Of a stretch of DNA of 64,000 nucleotides, positions 1 through 8,817 are shown in pieces. The stretch is taken from positions 62,001-126,000 of the forward strand of contig DATAYM010000067.1 of NCBI GenBank assembly GCA_036272595.1, written 5' to 3'. Position numbers and translations under genes: made by a program. The DNA comes from Poindextera sp036272595. GTDB taxonomy: Bacteria > Pseudomonadota > Alphaproteobacteria > Caulobacterales > Caulobacteraceae. The first letter of the stretch is position 1. Every line of letters starts with the position of its first letter. Under the pieces are notes generated by a model. It was not told the DNA's origin. It did no database searches and worked only from the letters and a program-made list of their open reading frames with translations.

Positions 1-1121
1 GGGCTGTGTGGGAAGTAGATCTGGCCGATCTCGCCGACGGCCGCGTCCTGGCCCGCCTCGTTGATGATGCGGGTGCCGGAGCCGGGCACGAGCCGGCCGA
101 CGCTGCCCGGCTTCTTCAGCCAGTCTTCCGAATTGATCAGGAAGGTGCCGCCGCCCTCGCTGGCCGCATAGTATTCGTGGATGATCGGGCCGAGCCATTC
201 GATCATCGCCCGCTTGATCTCCGGCGGCGTCGGCGCGGCGCCGTGCAGGATGTGGCGCAGGCTGGAAAGGTCGTACTTTTCCCGGGTCTCCTTCGGCAGC
301 GCCAGGATGCGCTGGAACATGGTGGCGACCATGTGGGTGTGGGTGACCTTGTATTTTTCGATCGCCTGCAGCCAGCCCTCCGGGTCGAACCGCTCCAGCA
401 TGACGATGGTGACGCCGGCGTTCAGCGGCTGGGCGATGTCGAAGGCCAGCGGCGCGGCGTGGTAGGCCGGCCCGCAGCACATGTTGACGTCCTTGTTGAG
501 GTCGTAGCCCTTCGGCGAATCCGCGCCCCAGGTCGGCGGGATCACCATGGAGCGGGCGCGATAGACGCCCTTGGGCCGGCCGGTGGTGCCGGAGGTGTAC
601 ATCATCGTCGTGCCGTGGACCGGGTTGACCGGATCGGCGTCGCTCTCGGCGGCCAGGGCCTTCTCGTAGCTCTCGAAGCCGTCGATTTCGCCGCCGACGG
701 CCAGCTTGATGCGCAGGTGGTCGTTCAGCGAGGCCTGGGCGGACGCGGCGAATTCGGCCGAGGCGATCAGCGCCTTGGCCTGGCAGTCGCCGACGATATA
801 GGCGACCTCCGGCGGGCTGAGGTGCCAGTTGATCGGGGTCAGGCGCAGGCCTGAGCGGTAGACCGCCGCCAGCACCTCGACGAACTCGACGCTGTTGCCG
901 CAGATCAGCGCGAGGTGGTCGCCGGCGCCGACGCCGGCGCGGGCCAGCGCCGCCACCAGCCGGTTGGCGTTGGCATTCAGCTCGGCGAAGCTGCGCTGGC
1001 TGCGCGGCCCGTAGACGGCCACCGCGTCGGGCTTCAGCCGCGCGTAGATGGCCGACATCATCCCCTTGGCGGCGGTTTCGGCGACGTGCGCCGGCTCGAG
1101 CAAATCCTTGGCTTCAATCAT
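1..1121 (-). CDS. Acyl-CoA synthetase / AMP-dependent ligase, 3' end outside window
   Basis: The first 373 codons of an ANL-superfamily acyl-CoA or fatty-acid ligase are visible; the end of the gene lies beyond base 1. The enzyme would activate a carboxylic acid with ATP to an acyl-adenylate and transfer it to CoA. The start is the ATG at 1121-1119 (MIEAKDLLEPAHVAE). The family's P-loop motif is clear as MMYTSGTTGRPKGV, encoded around 565-610. A second core region, HGAAPTPPEIKRAMIEWLGP followed by YAASEGG, is the usual adenylate-binding part. The C-terminal lid domain is not in the window, and the substrate cannot be told from what is visible. The gene stands upstream of and on the same strand as nothing else here; its 5' side faces the AsmA gene's stop. 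Confidence 0.9.
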   Translation of the reverse strand, partial: MIEAKDLLEPAHVAETAAKGMMSAIYARLKPDAVAVYGPRSQRSFAELNANANRLVAALARAGVGAGDHLALICGNSVEFVEVLAAVYRSGLRLTPINWHLSPPEVAYIVGDCQAKALIASAEFAASAQASLNDHLRIKLAVGGEIDGFESYEKALAAESDADPVNPVHGTTMMYTSGTTGRPKGVYRARSMVIPPTWGADSPKGYDLNKDVNMCCGPAYHAAPLAFDIAQPLNAGVTIVMLERFDPEGWLQAIEKYKVTHTHMVATMFQRILALPKETREKYDLSSLRHILHGAAPTPPEIKRAMIEWLGPIIHEYYAASEGGGTFLINSEDWLKKPGSVGRLVPGSGTRIINEAGQDAAVGEIGQIYFPHS

Positions 1122-1235
1122 CGATGTCTCACTCCCAAATGCACGCCGGCTCCAATGCGATGGCCGGGCTTGGGGCCTATCTACGATGCAAAGTCGGATC
1201 AGGCCACCGCCTGCGAGCAGGCCTGACTAGTCGGC

Positions 1236-3236
1236 TCAGCGGCGGATGGCGGCGGCCGCGGCCTTGACCGGCGCGCCCTTGGCGCCTGCCTGGGCGACCA
1301 AGCCGGCGCAGTCGGCGTTCTTGGCCAGGCCGGGATCGACGAAAGGCAGCAGCGCCGCGATCGGGCTCAGGAAGGCGCCCAGGGCCACCGAGGCGACGAT
1401 CTGCGGCGCGGCCTTGCCGGCGTCCACCCCGATCTTCGGCGAGCGCAGCTTGCCGCCGATGGTGATCGGCGCGTTCAGCCGGATCAGCTGGAATTTTTTC
1501 GGGTGGCCCTGCAGGGCGACCTTGATCGTCTCGGTGCGCAGGTCGACCGAGCCCTTGCCGGTGGCCAGCACCGGATCGGTGTCCAGCACCAGGGTTCGCG
1601 CGTTCAGTACCCCGCCGCTGGCCTGGAAGTCGGCGACGGCGCAGCGCACGCCGGTCTGGGCCTGGCTGTTGGACAGGTAGAGGCCGAGCCCCTTGATCAC
1701 GTCGACGCCCATAAGCTCGGCCAGGGTCTGGCGGATCTCGCCGTGGGGCGCGACCAGGGTGACGTCGCCGCCGGCGCCGGACGCCGCCTGGCGCACAGAG
1801 CCGCCGGCGCCGTGCAGCTTGGCGCGCGCCTCCAGCAGGCCCTCGATGGCCGGCGGCCCGGCGGCGTGCAGGAAATCCTCGATGCGCAGGTTGACGATGC
1901 GGCCGTCGAGGTCGGTGACCGGAACGTCGCGGCGGGCGTCGATGCGGACATGGGCGGTGAGGTCGCCGTGTGGCAGGCTGAATGACACCGGATCGGCGAT
2001 CAGCACCCCGTGATCGAGGCTGAGATCGAGGGCGAAGCCGCGCACCGGCAGCTTGCCGGCCTGCACCGAGGCGGCGCGGTAGCGCACCACCGCGTCCATG
2101 CCGCGGACGCGGCCGACCGCCAGCTGGGCGTCCGGCAGCAGCCGATCCTCCCGCTTCAGCCTGGCGGCGGCGGCCTGTTGCGCGGCGGACTTTTCGCCCC
2201 CCGACGTCGGGGCGCCGATCAACGCGCCGAGGTCGGCGATGTTGGCCCGGCGGGAACTGAGGTCGGCGTGCAGGTCGGGCCGGTCGTCCGGCTCACGATC
2301 CAGCTTGAAGACGCCTTCGAGATCGGTGCCGCCGACCCGGCCGGCAACCTTGTGGAAGGTGTAGCTGGTCCCGTTGCGCACCAGTTCGCCGCTGAGCCGG
2401 TAAGGCGGCGTGGTCGGCAGAGCCAGGCCCGTCAGGTCGTAGAGATCGGCGAAATTCGGTCCCGAAACGGTCAGGCCGCTGCGGATCTGGCCGAAGTCGA
2501 ACGGCTTCGGCAACTCGCCGTGGGCGAGGACGCGGGTTTCGCCGGCGCGGATATCGGCGTCGAACGGGTAGGGCCGGTCGCGGCGCACGTTCATCAGGCT
2601 GCCGCCGGTGACGGTGACCAGGAAGGGATTGCGGTTGATGGTGCCCTGGCCGACCAGGTGGAAGGCCCCGCGGCCGGCGCCGCTCTCGCTCGACTGCATG
2701 GTCCCGATCACGGTCAGGCCACGCTTTTTGTCGATCAGGGTCAGGTGGCCGTTGTCGATGATGAAATGCTGGATCGGCGGCAGCCTGAGCGGCTGGGCCC
2801 CGTGGCCGAACCGCCAGTTTTGCCGGTCGGCGGCATCGCGGTAGAGGGCGATGGTCGGGTGCTCGGCCTCGACCAGGGGCAGGTCGACCTGGCCGAACAG
2901 CAGCGGCCAGGCCCTTACCGAGACGACCAGCCGGTCGATGTCTGCGACGTCGCCGCCGCCCATCCAGGCCGGATTGCCGACCTTTACGCCGCTGACCGTG
3001 GCGGTGGGCGTCCAGGACCACAGATGGACGCCCAGGTGGCCGTCGATGCGCACCGCCCGGCCGGTCATGGCCGAAGCCTGGCGCGCGATCGGCCCGCGCA
3101 GCCTGTCCCAGTTGAACCAGGCCAGAAACAGCGCGACCGCCAGCAGCACAAGGCTGGAGGCGCCCAGCGACCACCAGAGCGCCCGGGGCGCGCGCCGCAG
3201 GGCGCGAGGCAGGACATGTGGCAGCCCGTGGGCCAT
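1236..3236 (-). CDS. AsmA-family envelope protein
   Basis: A 666-residue protein with one N-terminal membrane helix (about residues 20-42, rich in Leu/Val/Ala) followed by a long periplasmic body. The segment just after the helix (RQASAMTGRAVRIDGHLGVHL) and the C-terminal block from about residue 440 (LEARAKLHGAGGS, LMGVDVIKGLGLYLSNS, GGKLRSPKIGVDAG) are typical of AsmA/YhjG-type proteins. Members of this family are anchored in the inner membrane and are linked to lipid traffic to the outer membrane. A precise substrate is not inferable. The ATG at 3236 lacks a strong ribosome binding site. The upstream region carries a 16-bp tandem repeat. The gene appears monocistronic. Confidence 0.85.
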   Translation of the reverse strand: MAHGLPHVLPRALRRAPRALWWSLGASSLVLLAVALFLAWFNWDRLRGPIARQASAMTGRAVRIDGHLGVHLWSWTPTATVSGVKVGNPAWMGGGDVADIDRLVVSVRAWPLLFGQVDLPLVEAEHPTIALYRDAADRQNWRFGHGAQPLRLPPIQHFIIDNGHLTLIDKKRGLTVIGTMQSSESGAGRGAFHLVGQGTINRNPFLVTVTGGSLMNVRRDRPYPFDADIRAGETRVLAHGELPKPFDFGQIRSGLTVSGPNFADLYDLTGLALPTTPPYRLSGELVRNGTSYTFHKVAGRVGGTDLEGVFKLDREPDDRPDLHADLSSRRANIADLGALIGAPTSGGEKSAAQQAAAARLKREDRLLPDAQLAVGRVRGMDAVVRYRAASVQAGKLPVRGFALDLSLDHGVLIADPVSFSLPHGDLTAHVRIDARRDVPVTDLDGRIVNLRIEDFLHAAGPPAIEGLLEARAKLHGAGGSVRQAASGAGGDVTLVAPHGEIRQTLAELMGVDVIKGLGLYLSNSQAQTGVRCAVADFQASGGVLNARTLVLDTDPVLATGKGSVDLRTETIKVALQGHPKKFQLIRLNAPITIGGKLRSPKIGVDAGKAAPQIVASVALGAFLSPIAALLPFVDPGLAKNADCAGLVAQAGAKGAPVKAAAAAIRR

Positions 3237-3291
3237 GGGCGCGAAAAGACCTTCAAACCCTGGTGCTTAACGCGCCAACCCGGTCACATCG

Positions 3292-3355
3292 TTCCGTTCG
3301 CCCTAAATCCCGTTCGCCCAGAATCCCGTCCGCCCAGAATCCCGTTCGCCCGGAA
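3292..3355. repeat. Four tandem copies of a 16-bp repeat
   Basis: Four head-to-tail 16-bp units lie at 3292-3307, 3308-3323, 3324-3339 and 3340-3355, with a core close to TCCCGTTCGCCCAGAA and one to four differences between copies. They sit between the AsmA start (3236) and the histidine kinase stop (3372), in the AsmA leader. The unit length is not a multiple of three and no gene reads through it. Confidence 0.85.
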
Positions 3356-3371
3356 TCGCGCCTGGTCCGGA

Positions 3372-3992
3372 TCAGGTCTCGCCGGACGGTCGCGCGGCGA
3401 GCGGGAATTCCAGGGTGGCGCGGACGCCGTCCTTGGTGGTGATGGCCAGTTGGCCGCGCACCTGGGCGCAAAGCCCGTTGACCAGCCACAGGCCCAGGCG
3501 GTCGGCGTCCACGTTTTGCGGATCGTAGCCCTGGCCGTTGTCGCTGACGCTCAGGACCGCATGGCGGCCAAGCCGCTTGAGCTCGATGCCGACCACCCCG
3601 GCGCGATCGCCGGGAAAGCCGTGGGTGATGGCGTTCGAGACCAGTTCGTTGACGATCAGCGCCAGGGCCGAGGCGTGGTTCTCCGGAACGTGCAGCGGCT
3701 GCAGCGACAGTTCGATCGCGATCGGCCGGCCCATGCAGCGCCGGCGCCAGTGGACCGCCATGTCGTCAAGGTAGTTGGCGAAATCTTCGGCCCCCGGGCT
3801 GTGCAGCCGGTGCTGCAGCGCGCCCATGGCCGAGACCATGTCCAGCATCCAGCTCAGATGCCGGCGGCTGTCCGCGTCGTCGGCGCGCTGCAGCCGCATG
3901 CGGGTCAGGGTGGAGAGCAGCTGGAAGATGTTGGCGATCTTGTGCCGGGTTTCGGCCAAGCGCTCCGGATCGCTCTCGCCTGCCCCGCTCAC
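3372..3992 (-). CDS. Stand-alone histidine kinase (HisKA_2/HWE-like), no sensor domain
   Basis: A 206-residue protein made only of a dimerisation/phosphotransfer helix pair and an ATPase domain. The likely phospho-accepting histidine is H17 in ETRHKIANIFQLLSTL, which resembles the HisKA_2 H-box. The ATP-binding part shows an N box (NELVSNAITHGF, about 115-126), a G1 box (DNGQGY, 151-156) and a G2-like GLWLV (167-171). There is no transmembrane, PAS or GAF segment, so input must come from a partner. The size and layout also resemble ChpT-like phosphotransferases, but the ATPase motifs look intact, which favours a kinase. The start is a GTG at 3992 with a weak ribosome binding site. No response regulator is adjacent. 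Confidence 0.75.
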   Translation of the reverse strand: MSGAGESDPERLAETRHKIANIFQLLSTLTRMRLQRADDADSRRHLSWMLDMVSAMGALQHRLHSPGAEDFANYLDDMAVHWRRRCMGRPIAIELSLQPLHVPENHASALALIVNELVSNAITHGFPGDRAGVVGIELKRLGRHAVLSVSDNGQGYDPQNVDADRLGLWLVNGLCAQVRGQLAITTKDGVRATLEFPLAARPSGET

Positions 3993-4128
3993 GCGCTATG
4001 GTGTCCCGCTTGCCGCACCGGAGAGCTTTGTCGCAAAACCCCGGCCGCCGGGCGACACTTTTCGGTGAAGCCGCGCGGCGCTCGGCCTATATGGCGGGCG
4101 ATCTCACCTGAGCTTCAAAGGAGACCTG

Positions 4129-4923
4129 ATGCAGCGCGCGGGAACCGGCCCGGCCGACGAGGCCTTGAGCGTCAACCAACCGCCGGCGCGGCCGGCGCCG
4201 CTCGATGCGGAGGGCGTGGCGCTGTTTCTCGACCTGGACGGCGTCCTGGCGCCCATCGTGGCGCGGCCGCAGGACGTGGTCCCGCTCGAGGAGCGCACCC
4301 GGCTGATGCGGGCGCTGCAGGCCGCGCTCGGCGGCCGGCTGGCAGTGATCAGCGGCCGCACCATCGCCGACCTCGACCGCATACTGGACGGCGCGGTGCC
4401 GGCGCTGGCCGGCGTGCACGGCCTGGAGCGGCGGCTCAGCGACGGCCGTCTCTGGCGCGCCGAGCCGTCCAGGGCGCTGGATCGCGCCCGCGCGGCGTTC
4501 GAGCCGCTGGCGCGCGACTGGCCCGGCGTCATGGTCGAGGAAAAGGGCCTGAGCGTCGGCGTCCACTATCGCGCCGCGCCGGGCGCGGAAGCCGCGGTCC
4601 GTGAGGTGGTCGAGGCGCTGACGCCGTCCGGCGACCTGGTGGCGCAATGGGGACAGATGGTCGCCGAGCTGCGCACCCCCGGGCCCGACAAGGGCGACGC
4701 CCTGACCGCCTTCATGGCCGAGCCGCCGTTTTGCGGCTCGCGGCCGGTGTTCGTCGGCGACGACCAGACCGACGAGCACGGCTTCGCCGCCGCGGCCGCC
4801 GGCGGCGGTTTCGGCGTGCTGGTGGGCCCTGATCGCCCGACGGCCGCCCAGATGCGGCTGGAGAGCATCGAGGCGGTGTACGACTGGCTGAGCGCGGCCG
4901 CCGGCCGGGACGGGGCGGCGTGA
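4129..4923 (+). CDS. otsB: Trehalose-6-phosphate phosphatase
   Basis: A 264-residue HAD-superfamily phosphatase that removes phosphate from trehalose-6-phosphate, the last step of the OtsAB pathway. The nucleophile motif DLDGVLAP starts at D35, with D37 as the likely acid/base. ISGRTIADLD is the second HAD region, and FVGDDQTDEHGF near residues 205-220 provides the metal-binding acidic residues. A strong ribosome binding site (AAGGAGA) lies just upstream of the ATG at 4129. The stop overlaps the next start (TGATG at 4921-4925), so this is the first gene of a translationally coupled three-gene operon with a GH15 glycosidase and otsA. Confidence 0.93.
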   Translation: MQRAGTGPADEALSVNQPPARPAPLDAEGVALFLDLDGVLAPIVARPQDVVPLEERTRLMRALQAALGGRLAVISGRTIADLDRILDGAVPALAGVHGLERRLSDGRLWRAEPSRALDRARAAFEPLARDWPGVMVEEKGLSVGVHYRAAPGAEAAVREVVEALTPSGDLVAQWGQMVAELRTPGPDKGDALTAFMAEPPFCGSRPVFVGDDQTDEHGFAAAAAGGGFGVLVGPDRPTAAQMRLESIEAVYDWLSAAAGRDGAA

Positions 4924-6725
4924 TGGAAGAGACCACCGGCGACCTCGACCTCGCCCCCATCGGCAACTGCGCGGTCAGCGCCCTGATCGACCGGCAGGGC
5001 CGGTATGTCTGGGCCTGCGTGCCGCGGTTCGATTCCGACCCGGTCTTCTCCAGCCTGCTCAGCGACCGCGACCCGGGCGATGCGGCGACGCAAGGGACCT
5101 GGGCGGTCGACATGATCGACCTGGCCGAGGTGCGGCAGGAGTACCTGCGCAACACCGCGGTGTTGCGCACCGAGCTGATCGACGCCCACGGCGCGGCCCT
5201 AGAGATCCTCGACTTCTCGCCGCGCTACGGCCAGTTCGGCCGCATCTATCGGCCGGCGGCCTTCATCCGCATCATCCGGCCATTGGCGGGCGCGCCGAAC
5301 ATCCGCATCCGGCTCAACCCCACCGCCGACTGGGGCGGCCGCACGGCCGAGCGCACCTCCGGCTCCAACCACATCCGCTTCCTCTGCTCCGACCTGACCA
5401 TGCGGATGACCACCAACTGCCCGGTCTCGCACGTGCTCACGGCCCGCACCTTCCGCCTGGAGCAGGACCTGGCCATGTTCCTGGGCCCCGACGAGGGGCT
5501 GGACGCCGACGTGCTGACTACCTGCGAGCGGATGCTGCGCGAGACCATCGACGGCTGGCGCGCCTGGGTGCGGACCCTGTCGGTGCCGCTGGAGTGGCAG
5601 ACGGCGGTGATCCGCGCCGCCATCGCTCTGAAGCTCTGCGCCTATGAGGAGACCGGCGCGATCATCGCGGCGATGACCACCTCCATCCCCGAGGCGCCGC
5701 ATTCGGGGCGCAACTGGGACTATCGCTATTGCTGGCTGCGGGACGCCTATTACGTGGTCCAGGCGCTCAATCGTCTGGGCGCGGCGGACATGCTGGAGAA
5801 CTATCTCCGCTACCTGCGCAACCTGATCGACCAGTCGAAGGGCGGCCACATCCAGCCGGTTTATGGCGTCGGACTGGAGCCGGCGCTGGGCGAGCGCATC
5901 GTCGAGGCCCTCCCCGGTTTCCGCGGCATGGGGCCGGTGCGCGCCGGCAACCAGGCGCACGAGCACCTGCAGCATGACGTCTACGGACAGATCATCCTGT
6001 CGTCGGTGCAGGCCTTTTTCGACGAGCGGCTGCTGCGCCCGGCCACGGTCGAGGACTTCCAGGCGCTGGAAAAGGTCGGCGAGCGCGCCTTCCTCATGCA
6101 TGCCGAGCCGGACGCGGGCCTGTGGGAATTCCGCACCATCGCCCGCGTCCACACCTATTCGGCGGTCATGTGCTGGGCGGCCTGCGACCGGCTGGCGAAC
6201 GCGGCCGAGGCGCTCGGCCTGAGCGACCGGGTCGACTACTGGCGCGACCGCGCCCAGACCATCCGCACACGCATCGAAGCCGAGACCTGGAACGCCGAGA
6301 AGGACCGCTTCGCCGGCAGCTTCGGCGGCGAGGAGCTGGACGCCAGCCTGCTGCAGATGATCGACCTGCGGTTCGTGGCCCCGGACGATCCGCGGCACCT
6401 GAAGACCTTCGCCGCCATCGAGCGGGAGCTGAAGCGCGGTTCCTATCTGATGCGCTACGCCGGCGACGACTTCGGCGAGCCGGAGACCGCGTTCAACGTC
6501 TGCACCTTCTGGTTCATCGAGGCCCTCTATATCAGCGGGCGCGGGATCGAGGCGCGCAAGCTGTTCGAACAGATGCTCAGCCACCGCACCTCCTCCGGCC
6601 TGTTGTCCGAGGACATCGACCTGAAGGACGGCCGGCTGTGGGGCAACTATCCGCAGACCTATTCCCTGGTCGGACTGATCAACTGCGCCACCCTTTTGTC
6701 GCGGCCGTGGAGTTCGGTCAGATGA
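4923..6725 (+). CDS. Glycoside hydrolase family 15 protein (glucoamylase/trehalase-like)
   Basis: A 600-residue cytosolic GH15 enzyme; no signal peptide is seen. The N-terminus (IGNCAVSALIDRQGRYVWACVPRFDS) is the conserved start of the beta-sandwich domain of bacterial GH15 proteins. The (alpha/alpha)6 catalytic barrel begins near residue 225 and contains GRNWDYRYCWLRDAYY, the family signature. Characterised GH15 members hydrolyse alpha-glucosidic bonds in oligosaccharides or, in some actinobacteria and archaea, trehalose itself. I choose the ATG at 4923; a GTG directly before it is possible. The gene lies between otsB and otsA with overlapping stops and starts at both ends, which argues for a role in the trehalose or alpha-glucan cycle. 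Confidence 0.9.
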   Translation: MEETTGDLDLAPIGNCAVSALIDRQGRYVWACVPRFDSDPVFSSLLSDRDPGDAATQGTWAVDMIDLAEVRQEYLRNTAVLRTELIDAHGAALEILDFSPRYGQFGRIYRPAAFIRIIRPLAGAPNIRIRLNPTADWGGRTAERTSGSNHIRFLCSDLTMRMTTNCPVSHVLTARTFRLEQDLAMFLGPDEGLDADVLTTCERMLRETIDGWRAWVRTLSVPLEWQTAVIRAAIALKLCAYEETGAIIAAMTTSIPEAPHSGRNWDYRYCWLRDAYYVVQALNRLGAADMLENYLRYLRNLIDQSKGGHIQPVYGVGLEPALGERIVEALPGFRGMGPVRAGNQAHEHLQHDVYGQIILSSVQAFFDERLLRPATVEDFQALEKVGERAFLMHAEPDAGLWEFRTIARVHTYSAVMCWAACDRLANAAEALGLSDRVDYWRDRAQTIRTRIEAETWNAEKDRFAGSFGGEELDASLLQMIDLRFVAPDDPRHLKTFAAIERELKRGSYLMRYAGDDFGEPETAFNVCTFWFIEALYISGRGIEARKLFEQMLSHRTSSGLLSEDIDLKDGRLWGNYPQTYSLVGLINCATLLSRPWSSVR

Positions 6726-8101
6726 GCCGGCTGATCGTCGTCTCCAACCGGATCTCGCGGCCGGCCGGACGCGGCGCGGCGCAGACCGGCGGCTTGGCCA
6801 TGGCGCTGACGGCGGGCCTTCGCGCCTACAACGGCCTCTGGTTCGGCTGGAGCGGGGCGACCACGCCGGAATTCACCGGCCAGATCACCACCACCCGGTC
6901 CGAGGGCGTCACCATCGCCACCATCGACCTGGAGGAGACCGACGTTCAGGAATACTACAACGGCTACGCCAACAAGACCCTGTGGCCGGTGTTCCACTAC
7001 CGCATCGACCTGGCCGCCTACGATCGTTCCTTCAACCAGGGCTATGACCGGGTCAACCGGCGCTTCGCCGAAACCCTCCGTCCCCTGATCGAACCGGACG
7101 ACTTGGTCTGGATCCACGACTACCACATGATCCCGATGGCCCGGGAGCTGCGCCGCCTTGGCGTGAAGAACCGCATCGGCTTCTTCCTGCACACCCCTTG
7201 GCCGGCCCGGCAGCTGGTCACCACCCTGCCCCGGCACCGCCAGCTGGTGGAGGCGATGTTCGACTACGACCTGATCGGCTTTCAGACCACCGAATGGCTG
7301 GAGGCGTTCGAGGACTACCTGGTCCACGAGGTCGGCGGCCGCTCGCTCGGCGACGGCCGGCTCGAGGCGTTCGGCAAGACCATCCGCGCCGGCGCCTTCC
7401 CGATCGGGATCGACGCCGAGGACTTCGCCGTCCAGGTCCGCTCGCACGCCGCCGCCCGCATGTACGACCGCATGGCCGCCCAGTCGGTGTTCCGCTCGAT
7501 GATCGTCGGGGTCGACCGGCTGGACTATTCCAAGGGGCTGGACGAGCGGTTTTTGGGCTTCGAGCTGTTCTTGAAGGACAATCCCCACTTCCACGGCAAG
7601 GTGTTCCTGCTGCAGATCGCGCCCTTGTCGCGGGACGAGGTCGACACCTACCAGGACATCCGCACCGAGCTGGACACCCTCTCCGGCCGCATCAACGCCG
7701 CCTACGCCGACACCGACTGGTCGCCGATCCGCTACGTGAACCGCAACTACCGCCGCGACGAGCTGGCCGGCGTCTATCGCGCCGCCAAGGTCGGGCTGGT
7801 GACGCCGCTGCGCGACGGCATGAACCTGGTGGCCAAGGAATATGTCGCGGCGCAGAATCCCGACGATCCGGGGGTGCTGATCCTTTCCCGCTTCGCCGGC
7901 GCGGCGATGCAGATGAAGGAGGCGCTGATCGTCAATCCGTTCAGCCACGAGGAGCTGGCCGAGGCGATGAAGCGGGCCCTGAGCATGGACATCGGCGAGC
8001 GCAAGCGCCGATACGAGGCGCTGTTCGAGGGCGTGAAGCGCGACGACGTCACCGCCTGGCGCGAATCGTTCGTCAGTGCGCTGCAGGCGACGCGACCATA
8101 A
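6722..8101 (+). CDS. otsA: Alpha,alpha-trehalose-phosphate synthase
   Basis: A 459-residue GT20 glycosyltransferase that joins UDP-glucose (or another NDP-glucose) and glucose-6-phosphate into trehalose-6-phosphate. Recognisable pieces are the N-terminal SRLIVVSNRIS, the acceptor loop VWIHDYHMIPMA, LIGFQTTEWLEAF, the substrate-binding VDRLDYSKGL and the C-terminal TPLRDGMNLVAKEYVAAQ. The length matches bacterial OtsA. The start is set by the ATGA overlap with the GH15 stop at 6722-6725; an open frame extends much further upstream but lies antiparallel in sense to nothing useful and duplicates GH15 coding sequence. It is the last gene of the otsB-GH15-otsA operon and probably supports osmotic or desiccation tolerance. 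Confidence 0.95.
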   Translation: MSRLIVVSNRISRPAGRGAAQTGGLAMALTAGLRAYNGLWFGWSGATTPEFTGQITTTRSEGVTIATIDLEETDVQEYYNGYANKTLWPVFHYRIDLAAYDRSFNQGYDRVNRRFAETLRPLIEPDDLVWIHDYHMIPMARELRRLGVKNRIGFFLHTPWPARQLVTTLPRHRQLVEAMFDYDLIGFQTTEWLEAFEDYLVHEVGGRSLGDGRLEAFGKTIRAGAFPIGIDAEDFAVQVRSHAAARMYDRMAAQSVFRSMIVGVDRLDYSKGLDERFLGFELFLKDNPHFHGKVFLLQIAPLSRDEVDTYQDIRTELDTLSGRINAAYADTDWSPIRYVNRNYRRDELAGVYRAAKVGLVTPLRDGMNLVAKEYVAAQNPDDPGVLILSRFAGAAMQMKEALIVNPFSHEELAEAMKRALSMDIGERKRRYEALFEGVKRDDVTAWRESFVSALQATRP

Positions 8102-8132
8102 ACATCCCGTCTTCCCTCGCGGGAGCAGGACG

Positions 8133-8816
8133 CTAGATTTCGCTTACCGCGTCCGTTTCCGCCGGCCGCGCCGCGCCGTCGCTCGGGAAGTTGTCGGCCA
8201 GGGCCTTGCCGCAGAGGTCGATGGCGGCGATCAGGCCGCCGGCCGGGTCACCGGAGCGGATCTTGGCGGTGGCGGCCTTGATGGCGCTGTCCCAGAACAC
8301 CTCGCCGACCTTTTCGTGGATGTCCTCGTCGGCGACGATCTCGATACAGCGCTCGGCGCTGGAGGCGTAGATCAGGACGCCCGTCGGCGCGCGGCCGACG
8401 TGGCGGCGATGGGCGAACTGCTCCAGGGCGCGGGCGTGGACGTGGGCCTTCTTGACGAAGCCGGGCGTCAGCAGCCGGCGCACGGGCGGGATCGAGACCA
8501 GGCCCAGGGTAGCCAGGAACAGGATGACCTGCAGGCCGGCATAGCCAACCACCGCGGCCAGGGTCGCCGCCTCCAGCGCCCCGGCCTGGCCCGCGGTCCA
8601 GCCGCCCTGCAGCGGCGCCAGCAGCATGGCCGGGCGCAGGCCGAAGGTCAGGGCCAGCAGCGGCCCGAGCAGGGCGACGATCGCCGCCCAGGCCAGGGGA
8701 ACCTCGCGATAGGCGGCGCTCTCGCCGGCGACGATGCAGAAGATCTCGCCGGTGGTCGCCGCCTCGGCCCTGGCGATGGCGGCGTGCAGGCGGTCGTGAT
8801 CGGCGGGGCTCGGCAT
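8133..8816 (-). CDS. TPM-domain membrane protein (TLP18.3/Psb32/MOLO-1 family), short form
   Basis: A 227-residue protein with two hydrophobic segments near residues 35-60 and 75-100 (VPLAWAAIVALLGPLLALTFGL and TLAAVVGYAGLQVILFLATLG) followed by a cytoplasmic or periplasmic TPM-like region (APTGVLIYASSAERCIEIVADEDIHEKVG). This is the second partner usually found behind LemA and a secreted TPM protein. I place the start at the ATG at 8816, one base after the upstream gene's TGA, rather than at the longer frame that runs into the glycine-rich codons of its neighbour. The biochemical role of these proteins is not established. Confidence 0.85.
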   Translation of the reverse strand: MPSPADHDRLHAAIARAEAATTGEIFCIVAGESAAYREVPLAWAAIVALLGPLLALTFGLRPAMLLAPLQGGWTAGQAGALEAATLAAVVGYAGLQVILFLATLGLVSIPPVRRLLTPGFVKKAHVHARALEQFAHRRHVGRAPTGVLIYASSAERCIEIVADEDIHEKVGEVFWDSAIKAATAKIRSGDPAGGLIAAIDLCGKALADNFPSDGAARPAETDAVSEI

Positions 8817-8817
8817 C

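Noticed and set aside
3292..3355. CRISPR-like array
   Set aside because: The 16-bp units are directly adjacent without spacers and no cas gene is near.
2010..4604. A very long open frame on the plus strand through the AsmA and kinase genes
   Set aside because: It is antisense to two well-supported genes, is rich in Arg, Gly and Ala with no motif, and arises from high GC at third positions.
6122..6721. A 200-residue N-terminal extension of OtsA
   Set aside because: It overlaps the GH15 reading frame and has no similarity to GT20; the ATGA overlap gives the natural start.
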